Assembly (NCBI GenBank): GCA_030844895.1
Contig: CM061225.1
Location: 103,058,688 to 103,122,687, forward strand
Direction: 5' to 3'
Length of the DNA stretch: 64,000 nt
DNA from: Ambrosia x helenae
Lineage: Eukaryota; Streptophyta; Magnoliopsida; Asterales; Asteraceae
The stretch's first letter is position 1. Each line of letters starts with the position of its first letter. The translations under genes and the position numbers were made by a program. Positions 20,561 to 31,543 of the stretch are shown here, piece after piece. Under the pieces are notes generated by a model. It worked only from the letters and a program-made list of their open reading frames with translations. It did no database searches and was not told the DNA's origin.

Positions 20561-23500
20561 TTACATCAAATCCAGAGGATAATTACACCATTTTTTCCAA
20601 TCGACATTTTTAATTCTAGTTCTATGACGAAACCAAAAAAACGAAGAAGATTTGATGTTTGCCAACAACTCGACCGATCTCTTATTTTTATGTGAGAAAA
20701 TTCTCGCATTTCTTTCATTCCAAATAGACCACAACGTCGTGTAGATAATACCCCGGAGAACCGACTTTTGCTGATGGGACAAAGCTTGGGAGTCAGCCAT
20801 GTAAAGAACATCCTTCACGTCAAAAGCGTAAAACGGGCTCAATCGACACCAAACCGTGATCCGATTCCAAATCTCATAAGAATAAATGCACCCGGTAAAC
20901 AAATGCATAGTCGTTTCAAGATCCGTTTTACAAAGGACACAATTCACCTCTTGAAGTTGAACCCCTCGTTTCGTAAGTTCTGCGCAAGTGGGAAGACGAT
21001 CACGTATAGCTCTCCACGCCATAATTTTACATTTGCTTGGAACCCAAACTTTCCAATTAATGGTTGGTGAACTAATTGTATGACCGGACTCGTATAGAAG
21101 CTTCTTTGTGGATCGGACTGAGAAAATACCACTAGCGTCTCCTTTCCATCTCCATGTGTCGCAACCTCCGATCCAAACAAAGTCAAACACGTCTTCTAAC
21201 AAATGAAATAGCTCAGCGACTTCATCATGAGAAGTAGGCTCAGACCTCCAATTCCAAACTAAAGTTTTGATGCCATTTGTGACCTTTATGCTCTTGTTCA
21301 CCACTACCCATTTATCCTTCTCAAGTCTGAATAGATTTGGATAAAGAAGTCTAAGGGGCACATCACGAATCCAAGTATCACCCCAAAAAAGAATTGTGGA
21401 ACCATTGCCGACGGACCCGGCAAAATACGTGTTTAAGGAGCAGCCATTTGACATGTTCTTCTCGCCAATTTTTACAATACTCTTCCAACAACCACTAGCC
21501 GTAGACGAACAAGGCATGGCCGACCATGTTCTAGCCGACCCATTACACTCCGAGATAACCCTTTTCCACAGACTGTTACCCTCCTTTTTAAAGCGCCAAG
21601 ACCACTTTAAAAGTAAAGCTTCATTCGTATGTTGTAGATTTGAGACACCAAGACCACCATCTTTTTTGGAGGTAGTAATAATGTCCCATGAAACCCACGG
21701 TATCTTTCGTTCAACACTAGAGCCGGACCAAAAAAACTTTCTCATGATACTCTCAATTCGATCAATAACCGCTCTCGGGCTTTGTAAAGAGAAAGGTAAT
21801 ATATTGGCAAGCTTTCAAGCACCGTCTTGATAAGAATTAAACGCCCTCCAATAGACAAACATCTAGCTTTCCACGAAGCGAGTCTATTGTTAATGATGTC
21901 AATGACCGAGTCCCAATTACGAATCCGCGCCATGTTAGCCCCTACCTTAATACCAAGGTAAACAAAAGGAATGTTCCCCCTACGACAACCCAATATTTCC
22001 ATCATTTCATCAACCTCGTAATCTTCCGTACCGATCCCAAACAAATTGGACTTAAAAATATTAATACGAAGGCCGGAGCAAATATGAAAGATACGAAGAA
22101 TTCGAGCTGTACTTTGAAGATTCTCTTTAGACCACTCTCCCATGATTAGCGCGTCATCCGCATAAAATAAATATGTTAACTCCGAATCATTATCCGTGAA
22201 CCGCAACCCTTTTACTTCCCCGATCTCGTTGGCCTTCTTGAAAATACATGAGAGTGCTTCCATGACTAATAGAAAAAGAAAAGGAGAGATGGGATCTCCT
22301 TGTCTCAGCCCCTTCTCACATTTAAATTCGAAAGTAGGCGAGCCGTTGACGAGCACAGAGGCTCGAGCAGAAACTAAAATCCCTTTAATCCATTTACACC
22401 ATGTAGGGGGAAAACCCATTTGCTCCATAATGGACATTAAAAAATTCCAATTAACATTGTCGTAAGCTTTTTCAAAATCAATCTTTAACAAAAAAGCTTT
22501 TTTTCCCCTTTTCTTCAACCATGCAATAATCTCATTAATCACCAGGGGACCGTCTAGAATAAAACGATCAGAAAGAAAAGCTGACTAGAATTCGGAAATT
22601 ACCTGCCCCATAACCTTTTTAAGACGGTTAGTTAGGATTTTAGAGAGCACCTTACTAATCATCCCAATCAGAGTAATCGGTCTATAGTCTTTAAGGCCCA
22701 ATGGAGTTTTAACCTTGGGAATCAACGTAATGAACGACGAAGCACACCCCGGGTTAATAAAACCTGAATCATAGAAATCCGACACAATACGAAAAAAGTC
22801 GTCTTCAAGCATATCCCAAAATCTCTTGACAAATCTAAAATTAAAACCGTCTGGTCCAGGCGCCTTGTTTGAACCGCACTCAAAAGCTGCCTCTTTCACT
22901 TCTTGTTTAGTAAACGGAACGATCAAAGTTTCACGGTCAACCTCTGCTATCGTTTTTAAACCGGGAGAAAGCAAACTTGGCCTACTGCTGTATTCTTCTT
23001 TAAAATGATCCCGAAAGAAAGTCATAACTTCTCTTTTTACCACCGTGGGCTTAGACACCCAACTCCCGTTTATCATCAAACCCGAGATCCCATTTCTAGC
23101 TTTTCTACCATTCACCACATTATGGAAGTAAGTAGTGTTCTCATCCCCCATAGAAGCCCATTTAACCCGCGATTTCTGTTTCAAATCCCGACTCTTTCGC
23201 AGTTGAATCTCCTCCAAACAATTAGAACACTCGGACCACACCCATAATTCATCTTCCTCTAATTCTTTAGATTCCATAAGAGTCTCCATATTTGCTTTGT
23301 CAGCTCGTAAAGATGCTTCAATACTTCTTTCAGAAGCGCTCCAATTTTTGTACCAATCAGTAAGAGCATTTCGCAACTTTTTCAATTTATTCAGCAAGTT
23401 CACATCGCTAGGCCCGCTATCAGTCCAACTAGAAAAAACCGCCCGAATGACATCTTCACAACCGGGAATATCCAACCACGAATCAAACCAATGAAAAGGC

Positions 23501-24222
23501 TTGGCGCCAAAATTAGTATCAACGACGGAAAACACTACCGGGGAGTGGTCGGAGAGATCTTTCTTTAAAACTCGGACGCAAACATTCGACCAACTATTGA
23601 ATATATCATCGCAGACGAAAAATCTATCAATCTTACTCAACTTACACTGACCGCGACGAACCGTCATACAAGTAAACTTCATGCCTTTCATTTGATATTC
23701 ACGTAAACCCGCCTCTTCTATGAATTCATTAAAATCCCGAGTACAAGTAGGATCAAACGTGGAATTTTTTCTCTCCTCCCGATCGCGAACCGCGTTAAAA
23801 TCACCAAAAACAATCCATCGACCTTCATGTGACTGAATCACATTAAGAAGTCTCGCCCAAAGACACCTTTTATCACCATTATTTTGAGGCGCGTAAACGT
23901 TAACAACATTGATTCGGGCCGTTCCTTCAGTCAAAAAGCCCGAAACACATAAAAAATTATTGTCCTTTATCACCTTATCTTTAGCGAAAATTTTCGGATC
24001 CCACACACTAACTATACCACCAGAATTTCCAACCGCATCAACCGTCTCGAACTCCGCACCATCGCCCCCCCAATAATTAGAAATAACCCCGGCGTTCACA
24101 TTACAACTCATAGATTCTTGCAAGCCAATAAAAGAAATACCACAATCACTTTTAATTTTGTAAATCCAATTCGCTTTACCGTATCCCCCAATCCCTCTGA
24201 CATTGATCGATAAACAATTCAT
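20561..24222 (-). pseudogene. LINE ORF2: endonuclease, reverse transcriptase, zinc-binding end, two lesions
   Basis: About 1220 residues over three frames. N-terminal apurinic-type endonuclease: MNCLSINVRGIGG, FIGLQESM, NVYAPQNNGD, FGDFNAVRD, IDRFFV and SDHSPVVF. RT begins at NKAPGPDGFNF, continues LIPKV...DYRPITLIG, and is interrupted by TAG at 22585-22587 (SEF-stop-SAFLSDRFILDG in the same frame). It resumes with KIDFEKAYDNVNW, GLRQGDPISPFLF and the catalytic FYADDALI. A one-base deletion near 21776 then shifts the frame to RAVIDRIESIMRKFFWSG. The C-terminal zf-RVT region has CVLCKTDLETTMHLFTGC and LWSIWNERNARIF. ORF2 start overlaps the ORF1 stop as ATGA. Only two mutations separate it from an open frame, so the copy is probably young. 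Confidence 0.9.
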
Positions 24223-25973
24223 GGATTACCCGATTGTAATCCTTCTAGAATGACCGCATCACAAATCATCTTTTCACACTTGTTAAGATCAGCTCCCAGT
24301 TTGGCACCTAAGATCATAGTTTGTTGAACTTCATGTCCACGCAGTTGATCAACCAAATTGTTGTCCACATCAACAGGCTCCTGGACAGGCCCAGTAAGCC
24401 CATTGGGATCGGCTGGAAAAAGAACAGGCCCATTGGGTTGTGAATTCAAATCAAAAGTCTCTCGTCCATCACAGAGAACCGTATCATCACCAATTTGGTC
24501 TAGTTGGGAATCTGAAAGGCCAAGTAATTTATCAATACCAAATAAATCTTCATCGTTTTTGGACCTCTTAGTAACTTTGAGACTTTCTTGGCTACTAGTG
24601 TAACCAACACTGGGCCGGCCCAGGTCCGCCTTCTTGAACTTCTTTCTCTTATTCACGTGTGAATTCAGTTGTGGACCAGCTACATCATCCGTATTAACCT
24701 CGTCAAGAATAACCTCCTCATCACGAGCTTCATTAGTTTGATCAAAGGGAAAGTCAACGGCCGGCGTAAATGTCTCCTCATTCTCCTCCGAAAGAATCTC
24801 CTCCTCATTAACGCCATTGATATCTAAATTAACATTTCCATCATTAGAAAATTCATCCGTTTCAACCGGAACTTGGTCAACCCTTTCATTAGTTTCCATA
24901 TCAGCAACGCCGGAGAAAACGTTCACCGGTGATTGTGATCCGGAACCATCACCTTCATCGTCGTCCACCTTGTTAGAACTTCCCATAACCGTCGGCTCCA
25001 AGAATTCCGGAAACCAGTCTTCGCTATCCTCCGTAATCCAGACACGAAATTTACGATCCTTCCATTGTAAGATGATATCATCATAGACTCGTTTCCCATC
25101 CCCCACTAGGATACCCAAATATTCATATGATAGATCAACATCCGATTCTGCACGTGAGGCTTTATGGATGATTCTGCCGAACCGGCTACCAATGGCTTCG
25201 ATCACAGCGTCAGAGAGTATATGCAAGGGAATCCCTTGGATTTTAATCCAAGCTATCCTCTCAAATCCCAAAACCTGCCCCTCCCATGGAACGATCATGT
25301 TAAAGTTATCTTTCAAAACAACCCCTTCCTTAATAAACTTAGCCGCAGAGTCATGATCACCAAAAGTGATCAGTAAGTCAAGACCCCCAATATACTGTAT
25401 CTTCTCTGTTTGAAAGGCTAACTCCTTTAAAATAATTTTAATATTCTTCAGTGCCGAAAAATCCACCATCCTGACAATAGTAGCTAAACCATGCACTGAT
25501 CCGAACGCCAAACCATCATGATCAACCGTAATAGATTGACCTATCAACATGTCTTTAAAAGATCGCGTTCCAACCTCCGACGAACCCAAGTTGGGCATCG
25601 TATTCTCTTCAGCATTACCTTGGTTGCCATTCCTAGTTTCAACCTTCTTAGGCTCATCCACCTTACGCCTATCAATCTCACCTTCCTCTAACACGAAACG
25701 CGCTATGTTAAACCATAGCTTATAATCCCCCATGCGTATCTTTCTCAGATTCAATAAGAGTTCATCGACATCTTTAACATCTAGTAAAGAAATAAAACCA
25801 AAGCGATTACCTCCTTTGTCTCGTTTTCTTGCTATATAGAGATCAAAAATCTGGCCATAAGGACGGACTTGTGAAGCAAGATCATTACCACTGCATCCCT
25901 CGGGGAGATTAGAGACGAAAAGCTTCGAAATCCTGCGTTGAATGTGCTCCGGTATTGGTTGCCGCCGCTGCAT
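24219..25973 (-). CDS. LINE ORF1: RRM-type RNA-binding protein
   Basis: 584 residues, intact. An N-terminal RNA-recognition motif is clear: KLFVSNLPEGCSGNDLASQV (RNP2-like VSNLP) and RFGFISLLDV (RNP1-like), at residues 17-95. A DUF4283-like region follows (PWEGQVLGFERIAWIKIQGI, about 230-250; RVWITEDSEDWFPEF). The C-terminal half is acidic and low in order. No CCHC knuckle is seen. In plant L1 elements this protein packages the element RNA with ORF2. The final codons GNP-TGA overlap the ORF2 ATG by one base shift (ATGA), suggesting that ORF2 is translated by reinitiation after ORF1. Confidence 0.85.
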   Translation of the reverse strand: MQRRQPIPEHIQRRISKLFVSNLPEGCSGNDLASQVRPYGQIFDLYIARKRDKGGNRFGFISLLDVKDVDELLLNLRKIRMGDYKLWFNIARFVLEEGEIDRRKVDEPKKVETRNGNQGNAEENTMPNLGSSEVGTRSFKDMLIGQSITVDHDGLAFGSVHGLATIVRMVDFSALKNIKIILKELAFQTEKIQYIGGLDLLITFGDHDSAAKFIKEGVVLKDNFNMIVPWEGQVLGFERIAWIKIQGIPLHILSDAVIEAIGSRFGRIIHKASRAESDVDLSYEYLGILVGDGKRVYDDIILQWKDRKFRVWITEDSEDWFPEFLEPTVMGSSNKVDDDEGDGSGSQSPVNVFSGVADMETNERVDQVPVETDEFSNDGNVNLDINGVNEEEILSEENEETFTPAVDFPFDQTNEARDEEVILDEVNTDDVAGPQLNSHVNKRKKFKKADLGRPSVGYTSSQESLKVTKRSKNDEDLFGIDKLLGLSDSQLDQIGDDTVLCDGRETFDLNSQPNGPVLFPADPNGLTGPVQEPVDVDNNLVDQLRGHEVQQTMILGAKLGADLNKCEKMICDAVILEGLQSGNP

Positions 25974-26004
25974 GCCTAGAGAGCGTATTAGGGTTTTTTT
26001 TTTT

Positions 26005-26313
26005 TAGTGTCATATTATATAATCTTAGAAATCTATTATTACAGCAATCATCATTTTAGAAAAAAGATATGGGACGTTATATCGTGTGGTAGTTAGCTTT
26101 TATGTGACATAAAGTGTAACTGCTAATTAATTATCTAAAATTTGGTTAACGATTGAGGAATTAAAATTGGGAGATTAAAATGTAAAGAAAAAAAAATCGC
26201 AATATAGTATAGGTTAGTTTCAAGTAATTGGCGCAACCTAGCTAATTCATATCTCCATCTCATACAATGAATATCTGTCTTATTTGTCTTAAATGTTTAA
26301 TATTTCAAAGTAA
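26005..26313. other. Unassigned AT-rich DNA
   Basis: Nothing recognised between the LINE and the Helitron. Confidence 0.4.
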
Positions 26314-26884
26314 CTAGCTTATACCCCGGGAGCGTCCCGGGTTGAGAAATCTAAGTAAAATGAATAAAATTAAAAGTATCTAAATTATAAAAATGGCATC
26401 TATATAGCAATTACCTGTTGGAGAGCGTCCCGGGTTGAAATATCTAATATGACATAATAAAATATCTAATATGACAACATAATTAATGACTTGTCAATAT
26501 GTGATTAATGAATATTATTATTATTATTATTTTTAAACTAATTCAAACCTGACACAATACCTGTCGGGTTACAAAAAATAGTCGTTTTTTTTTCTCCGTT
26601 TTTTATATAGCACTATGGTACCCGTTGGAAAGATAATAAAACGCTCGTTAATTTGGTGAAATTTTTTTCTTTAAAAAATCTCGTATATAAAAGATATTAA
26701 CGTTTAAAAGATATGGGAGGAAACATTAGAGATAAAAATCTAATTTTGTTTTTAAATTTTAAATTATTATTTTCCTAAAATAAAGTCATTGTCACATGGG
26801 ATGACACATGGCACACTCAATGAAGAGAATACCTTCTTTGAGTGCCATGTCATTAAAATGGCTTTGGTTTATTATATGTATAGA
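26314..26884 (-). mobile_element. Non-autonomous Helitron 1
   Basis: Minus strand 5' end TCTATACATATAATAAACC preceded by A; 3' end has the hairpin CCCGGGacgctCCCGGG (26325-26341), then 7 bases and CTAG followed by T. These are the diagnostic TC...hairpin-CTRR termini inserted between A and T, with no target duplication. A second, degenerate tail (gagcgtcccgggttgaaa) lies at 26420-26437. The middle (26570-26730) is shared with Helitron 4 at 62.1 kb. A 16-18 bp imperfect hairpin (atggcacactcaatgaag / cttctttgagtgccat) lies at 26805-26855. No Rep/helicase gene. Confidence 0.75.
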
Positions 26885-27171
26885 TATAGATTGTATGCCG
26901 ATTATTATTTTTTATTTTTATTTTACTTTAGGTGTTGTCCTTGTAGAGACTTCATATAAATAAGTTCACCTATTCATCATTTACTCTCACAAAAACTCAT
27001 AATTGTTGATTTCCCCTCTCATAATATGTTGGTGGATTTCGATGTGGGACTAGCCTTATGTCCTATCAATCTAAAATATCTTCTACGGACGGAACGTTAC
27101 GAGGTAGATCATTGTTTAAAATAGCTAAACAAAATAAAAAAAAAAAATAACTCAACACAGTTTGATATAAT
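26885..27171. other. Unassigned spacer
   Basis: No feature supported. Confidence 0.4.
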
Positions 27172-27184
27172 AAAAGACACTTTG

Positions 27185-27395
27185 GCCAAAGGCATTATAG
27201 CCCAACGGCATTTTAGTGGTGGGATGAGACTTAGGGACTATAAGGTCCTGGGTTCGAATCTCACAAAAGGGGGGTTTTTCTCATAATTATGAGTTTCCTT
27301 TTGAATACTTGGTGGTGGAATATGATCGCGTGGTATCACTGGTGACACGATAATACTCCAGTGGTCCGTGAGTGATTCCAATTAGCCGTTAAAAA
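27185..27395 (+). mobile_element. tRNA-derived SINE with 13-bp target duplication
   Basis: Flanked by aaaagacactttg at 27172-27184 and 27396-27408. The head has a Pol III A box (tagcccaacggcattttagtgg) and, about 40 bases on, a B box (gggttcgaatctc), as in a tRNA gene. The body ends in an A run before the duplication. It is not a functional tRNA gene: no cloverleaf closes around the boxes. Transcribed by RNA polymerase III and copied by LINE enzymes in general; the LINE at 20.5 kb is a possible but unproven partner. Confidence 0.85.
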
Positions 27396-27825
27396 AAAAG
27401 ACACTTTGATTGACACATGGAGTCATTATACATATCCGTCTTCATGTCTATTTATTAACTATAAGTGGATATGAAACCAAAACATCAATTTCAATAACTT
27501 TTATAATTTGTCATTGCTGAATAATATTGTAGATAAAATGGAATCTCAATAATTGAGGGCATTTAGAATTTGATGGTATGTGTCTATGTGATAAATGTTA
27601 TGTTTATTGAAGATGAAATTCACATCTCTTTTCCTCATGTAATCTGACGTAGATTGCAAAGAAAAACACTTCATGCCAATCTTGGAAATTTTTTAAGTTT
27701 TTAATTTTTTTTTATTTTTTTTTTTTTTTTGATAAAAAATATGTGATATGTCATGTTGATTTATTACGAGTTAGTTTAACAGAAATAGAAATCATGAATA
27801 TGTGACATCATATCATATGCTATTA

Positions 27826-28465
27826 GGGGGACGGGGTGCTACCAGAATTGGTCACGATTACCCCATTACCAACGCGGTAACACCGCCGTCACTTATGCTG
27901 GTAGTGGTTCCGTGAACCAAATTCGGGTTCTAGTTACCGTGCTAGTTAACAGATTGTGGCACAAACTTTCACGCAAATTAATTAATTTTTTTTTCCTTTA
28001 CCTCAATAAAAAATAAAAAATAGTTGTTTTACAATTAACGGCCAGCAAAAACCAGTGTCACGCGAACTCGGGTTTTTCAAGCTGCATTCGGGTTTTTCGA
28101 GCTGCATTCTGGCTTAACCTATTTCAAAATTTAAAACTAAATTATAATCTCGCTTCTTTGTTATAACATGATATCTTTTTATAATTCATATTCATTAACT
28201 AGAGATGGTGATGATTAAATATATTGAATCATTACTCTTTTTTATAATAAAAGATTTAAAAGCTTTGTCTCAAAGCTTTTAACTAGTTTTATTATTATTA
28301 TTATTATTATTATGTGTGAAAATAATTGATAGTTTAGAAAAGAATCAGTGGAGTGCTGCCTCTAAGAAAATGTTCAGTGAAGGGAATTAGTGAAGTGATT
28401 TGACAGTGCACGATTGGTAGAAATCAGTGAAGTAAAAAGCAAATCAGTTAAGGGCCTCTTCCCCC
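27826..28465. mobile_element. PIF/Harbinger-like non-autonomous element A
   Basis: TTA target duplications (27823-27825, 28466-28468) flank termini gggggacggggtgctacc and ggcctcttccccc. Two further copies with the same start (gggggacgggg...ctacc...aacaccgccg) lie at 56787 and 63207. An inverted-repeat block accaacgcggtaacaccgcc...gctggtagtgg lies at 27865-27925. Subterminal copies of atcagtgaagtga occur at 28340-28450. No ORF. Confidence 0.8.
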
Positions 28466-28927
28466 TTATAGTAGATTATATATGAAGATGCGATTTCATG
28501 AAGGTTGTAAAATTTGAGGGATTATGGTTCTGTCACAATTTTTGAAGAAATATGTGTGTGAATGTGTATATGCTTGTATTTCTATTTATATGTCTTATTT
28601 TTACTGTTTATAGCTCTTTGATCTAATCAAATTTCTGCTTATAAAAGTTAAACATGAACAGACTCAAATACTAGAAATGACCAAAAATGTTTGAGCACAT
28701 GACTACAAGGAACTAACTCCGTAGCAAAAATTTAATATTAAGAAACATTATCGTACTAAACAATGTCTAAGAATTAGATCCGTCACTTCAAACATAATAC
28801 ATGCTATATGTAATTTATTCTCTATTTAATTATAAACGTAAAGGAAAAATTATATCATCTTTACCCTTAATTATAATAATCTCTAGACAACTATTCATAC
28901 ATTTAGAAAAATAACATCTACTATAGT
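28466..28927. other. Unassigned spacer
   Basis: AT-rich, no gene seen. Confidence 0.4.
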
Positions 28928-29398
28928 TAGGGCTGGCATAACAGGTTACCTGAACCTGTTAAGACACGAACCTGTTAAGACACGAACACGAAACATGTAA
29001 ACACGAACACGACACGAAATCTAATCGTGTCATTTTTTTCAAACACGAACACGAACCTGTGTATAACAGGTTAACACGATAAGACACGACAAGACACGAT
29101 AAGGAACACCTAGTAAAATAAGTTAACACGACAAGACACGATAAGACACGACAAGACACGATAAGACACGACAAGACATGATAAGAAACACGATAAGACA
29201 CGATAAGACCTGTTAAGACACGTACACGATAAGACACGAACACGAAACATGTAAACACGAACACGACACGAAAATAAACAGGTCTTAACGTGTCGACCTG
29301 TTATAGACACGAAACCTGTTAAGGCCAAACACGAAACTTGTTAAAATCATGTAGGTTCGTGTCAGGTTATCGTGTTCGTGTCTAAATTGCCAGCCCTA
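28928..29398. mobile_element. hAT-like MITE with GACACGA-repeat interior
   Basis: Termini TAGGGCTGGCA and TGCCAGCCCTA are inverted repeats and both flanks read ACTATAGT (28920-28927, 29399-29406). That is an 8-bp duplication of hAT size and itself palindromic. The interior is dozens of variants of gacacgataa / gacacgacaag and aacctgtt, arranged as inverted halves. The minus-strand ORFs there (YRVLSCLVVSYRV) are translations of the repeat. Confidence 0.8.
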
Positions 29399-29406
29399 AC
29401 TATAGT

Positions 29407-29829
29407 ACTATACTAGTATACTACTTATTTAGATGATTAATATGTGTTGTTAGGTGAATAAGTCAAGAGAATAAAATTTCCCTAAACAAAAATCCTAGCT
29501 GATAAGTATCGTATTTTTAATTTCTTATTTTTGAACGGCGATAAGTATCGTATTTAAGTTACCAATTCAAAAATCCTAGCACGTGGTAGTGGTGACAAAA
29601 ACAGGGTGGCGACAGGGCGCAACAAAATCAATGGTGCCACGTGCAAATGTTATAGGGCGGTGGTGGGTGACCATATATGATTGTGTAGGGGCAGTGACTA
29701 GGATTCTATCACGCTGTGCTTAGCTGCGATAGCTCCTGTTACGTTGATGATTTGGTCGACATTAAAGATCGTGCGTCGCTGTGGGAGCTCGTGTTGCGTG
29801 GAGGGTTTCGTGAACATAAAAGATAATAT
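29407..29829. other. Unassigned spacer, possibly CACTA interior
   Basis: A slightly GC-richer patch (29580-29820) with repeated ggtggtgacagg wording. No coding frame supported. Confidence 0.3.
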
Positions 29830-30209
29830 TAAGTGATTGTTATTCTCGCGTGGGCTTAAAAAAATACTCGCGGCTAACATCAAGGTTTTGTTGCAAATGC
29901 GTAGCAAATTCAAATTTGTGACACATTTTCAACAAAAACCTTGATGTTAGAAAAACTCTCGTCGCAAACTAATTACTACACATTTACTACGTAATTTTCA
30001 ACGTATTTCTTACGAAAATATGATGTAGTAAATTTGTGATGCAATTCCTACGCATTTCTTACGCAATTTTCAAAGCATTGGTCGCTATTATCTAGCAAAT
30101 TTGGCCAAAAACTAAGGGTGTTTTTTGTCGTCACAAATTAATAGCAAATTTGTGACGTATTTTTTTTCATAGGAGACTTATATAGCAAATGACCACTTTT
30201 CTAGTAGTG
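29830..30209 (-). mobile_element. CACTA (En/Spm) element terminus
   Basis: The right end reads ctagtagtg, i.e. CACTACTAG on the minus strand, the CACTA signature. Inside are many subterminal repeats of tagcaaatttgtgacg / cgtagcaaattc. These transposase-binding-like motifs occur in both orientations. A hairpin of 20-bp arms, ctaacatcaaggttttgttg (29874-29893) and its complement (29930-29950), lies within. The other end of the element was not found, so this is probably a fragment. Confidence 0.65.
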
Positions 30210-31172
30210 AAAGTAGCCGATGAGTGTCCCGTCCCCCAAACTCAGGAAAACTTCTAAGCAAGTAAATGGTTAAAAAGGTGTTAAATATATCATTAAAATA
30301 TATCATTAATTAAAATATATCATTAAAAAGGTGTAATATATAGTGTGTGTTTTAAATAATGAATAATCTCAAAAAAAAAATTGGATAATCCGGAAATCAT
30401 GCATCTAACATGTTAAATATATCATTAAAGTATCAATTTAACATGTAAAACACTAATATTTCAATAAAAGTTTTGAAGTTTTTGCATATAAATACATGTA
30501 GAAATCTTTTTAATTAAAAAACTTTAAAAAACATGCTTAAAATTGGTTAAACAAAGTAAAAAAGTACACTTTTTTTTTTTATTAAAATGGTTTCTACACA
30601 AATTTATATGCATAAAAAAAACCCTCCAAAAAACTAGAAAAAAATATATTTTTACTTTTATGATACATTTAACATGTTAAATGTATGGTTTCCCAATTTT
30701 TCACTTCTTTTAACTTCGCCATTGAAGCTCACAATATATATACACACATATATACGGTCATGAGGTATACTCTAAACATCTTTAACTCCGCCTAGATGTC
30801 ACATCCCCCACTTTGTCTCTTTTCACACTAGCTCATATTAAGGAAATGGTTTACTGCCCCTTAAGTCTACCTCATCCCCTTAACTTTATCTCTTTTAATT
30901 CGTGTTAACATGTTAACTTACTACCACTTTAATGCCCCTTAACATGAGAAGGGAGTGGTGTATAATAAGAGTTAAAATGTCATGTCACCGTTAACACGCT
31001 TGGTGTGAAGGTACACCCCATAGCCTAATGGCTTGTGATTAAACTTTTCCTATAAGTGCATGTAAATGTATTTTTATGGAATTTAAGTGTAAAGTTAATT
31101 TTAATTGAATGTTTAACTTAAATTTAAACTTGAGATTTGAAATTTGGATGCCCCATTTTAACTTGTATTTAC
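30210..31172. other. Unassigned AT-rich spacer
   Basis: Iterations of aaatatatcattaa (30285-30440) and an internal ttaatgcccctta patch near 30930. No gene. Confidence 0.4.
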
Positions 31173-31312
31173 AGGGGTTATGGGATTCATACACCATGTG
31201 ACGTTACATTCTGAGGGTGTGATATCACATTCTGGGGTATGTGACAGCCTCCTATTAGTATGTGATGTGGGCCAGGGTGTATGAATCCTAAATAGGGGGT
31301 GTATGAATCCTA
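31173..31312. repeat. Small MITE-like inverted repeat
   Basis: ggattcatacacc at 31184-31196 is complementary to ggtgtatgaatcc, which occurs twice at the other side (31276-31288, 31298-31310). Superfamily unknown. Confidence 0.45.
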
Positions 31313-31543
31313 ATTACCATTTACAGAAGCATCAATGGCTTGACTAAACCATCTTGAATAATGTTTTTAAAATTTTATTTTTTATTTAAACTCCGTATAG
31401 TTTTATGAAATTTTAAACAACTATTAAGGTTCATTCGTTTTATATAATATTTCGGTTTTAGCGTTTTAGGTCATGATTAATATGTAAACTCAACTCAAAT
31501 CACGTCGAGAAACACTGATATGTGACAAAACAAAATGGTCTAA

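Larger units (their letters stand above)
20475..26004 (-). mobile_element. L1-type LINE, near full length
   Basis: On the minus strand: short leader, ORF1 (25973-24219), ORF2 (24222-20561), a 3' UTR of about 70 bases and an A tail (T run at about 20475-20489). The order and domains are those of plant L1 elements, which copy themselves by nicking DNA with the ORF2 endonuclease and reverse-transcribing in place. The left end is next to gaaaaag; I found no convincing target duplication, and the 5' limit (near the T run at 25994-26005) is uncertain. Two lesions in ORF2 are the only obvious defects. Confidence 0.9.

Noticed and set aside
27190..27270. Possible tRNA gene (A and B boxes)
   Set aside because: No cloverleaf closes; it has a SINE body, A tail and target duplication.
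28959..29328. Two minus-strand ORFs with RVLSCLVVSYRV repeats
   Set aside because: Read from the GACACGA-type tandem repeats of the hAT MITE; frame is open only because the repeat lacks stops.
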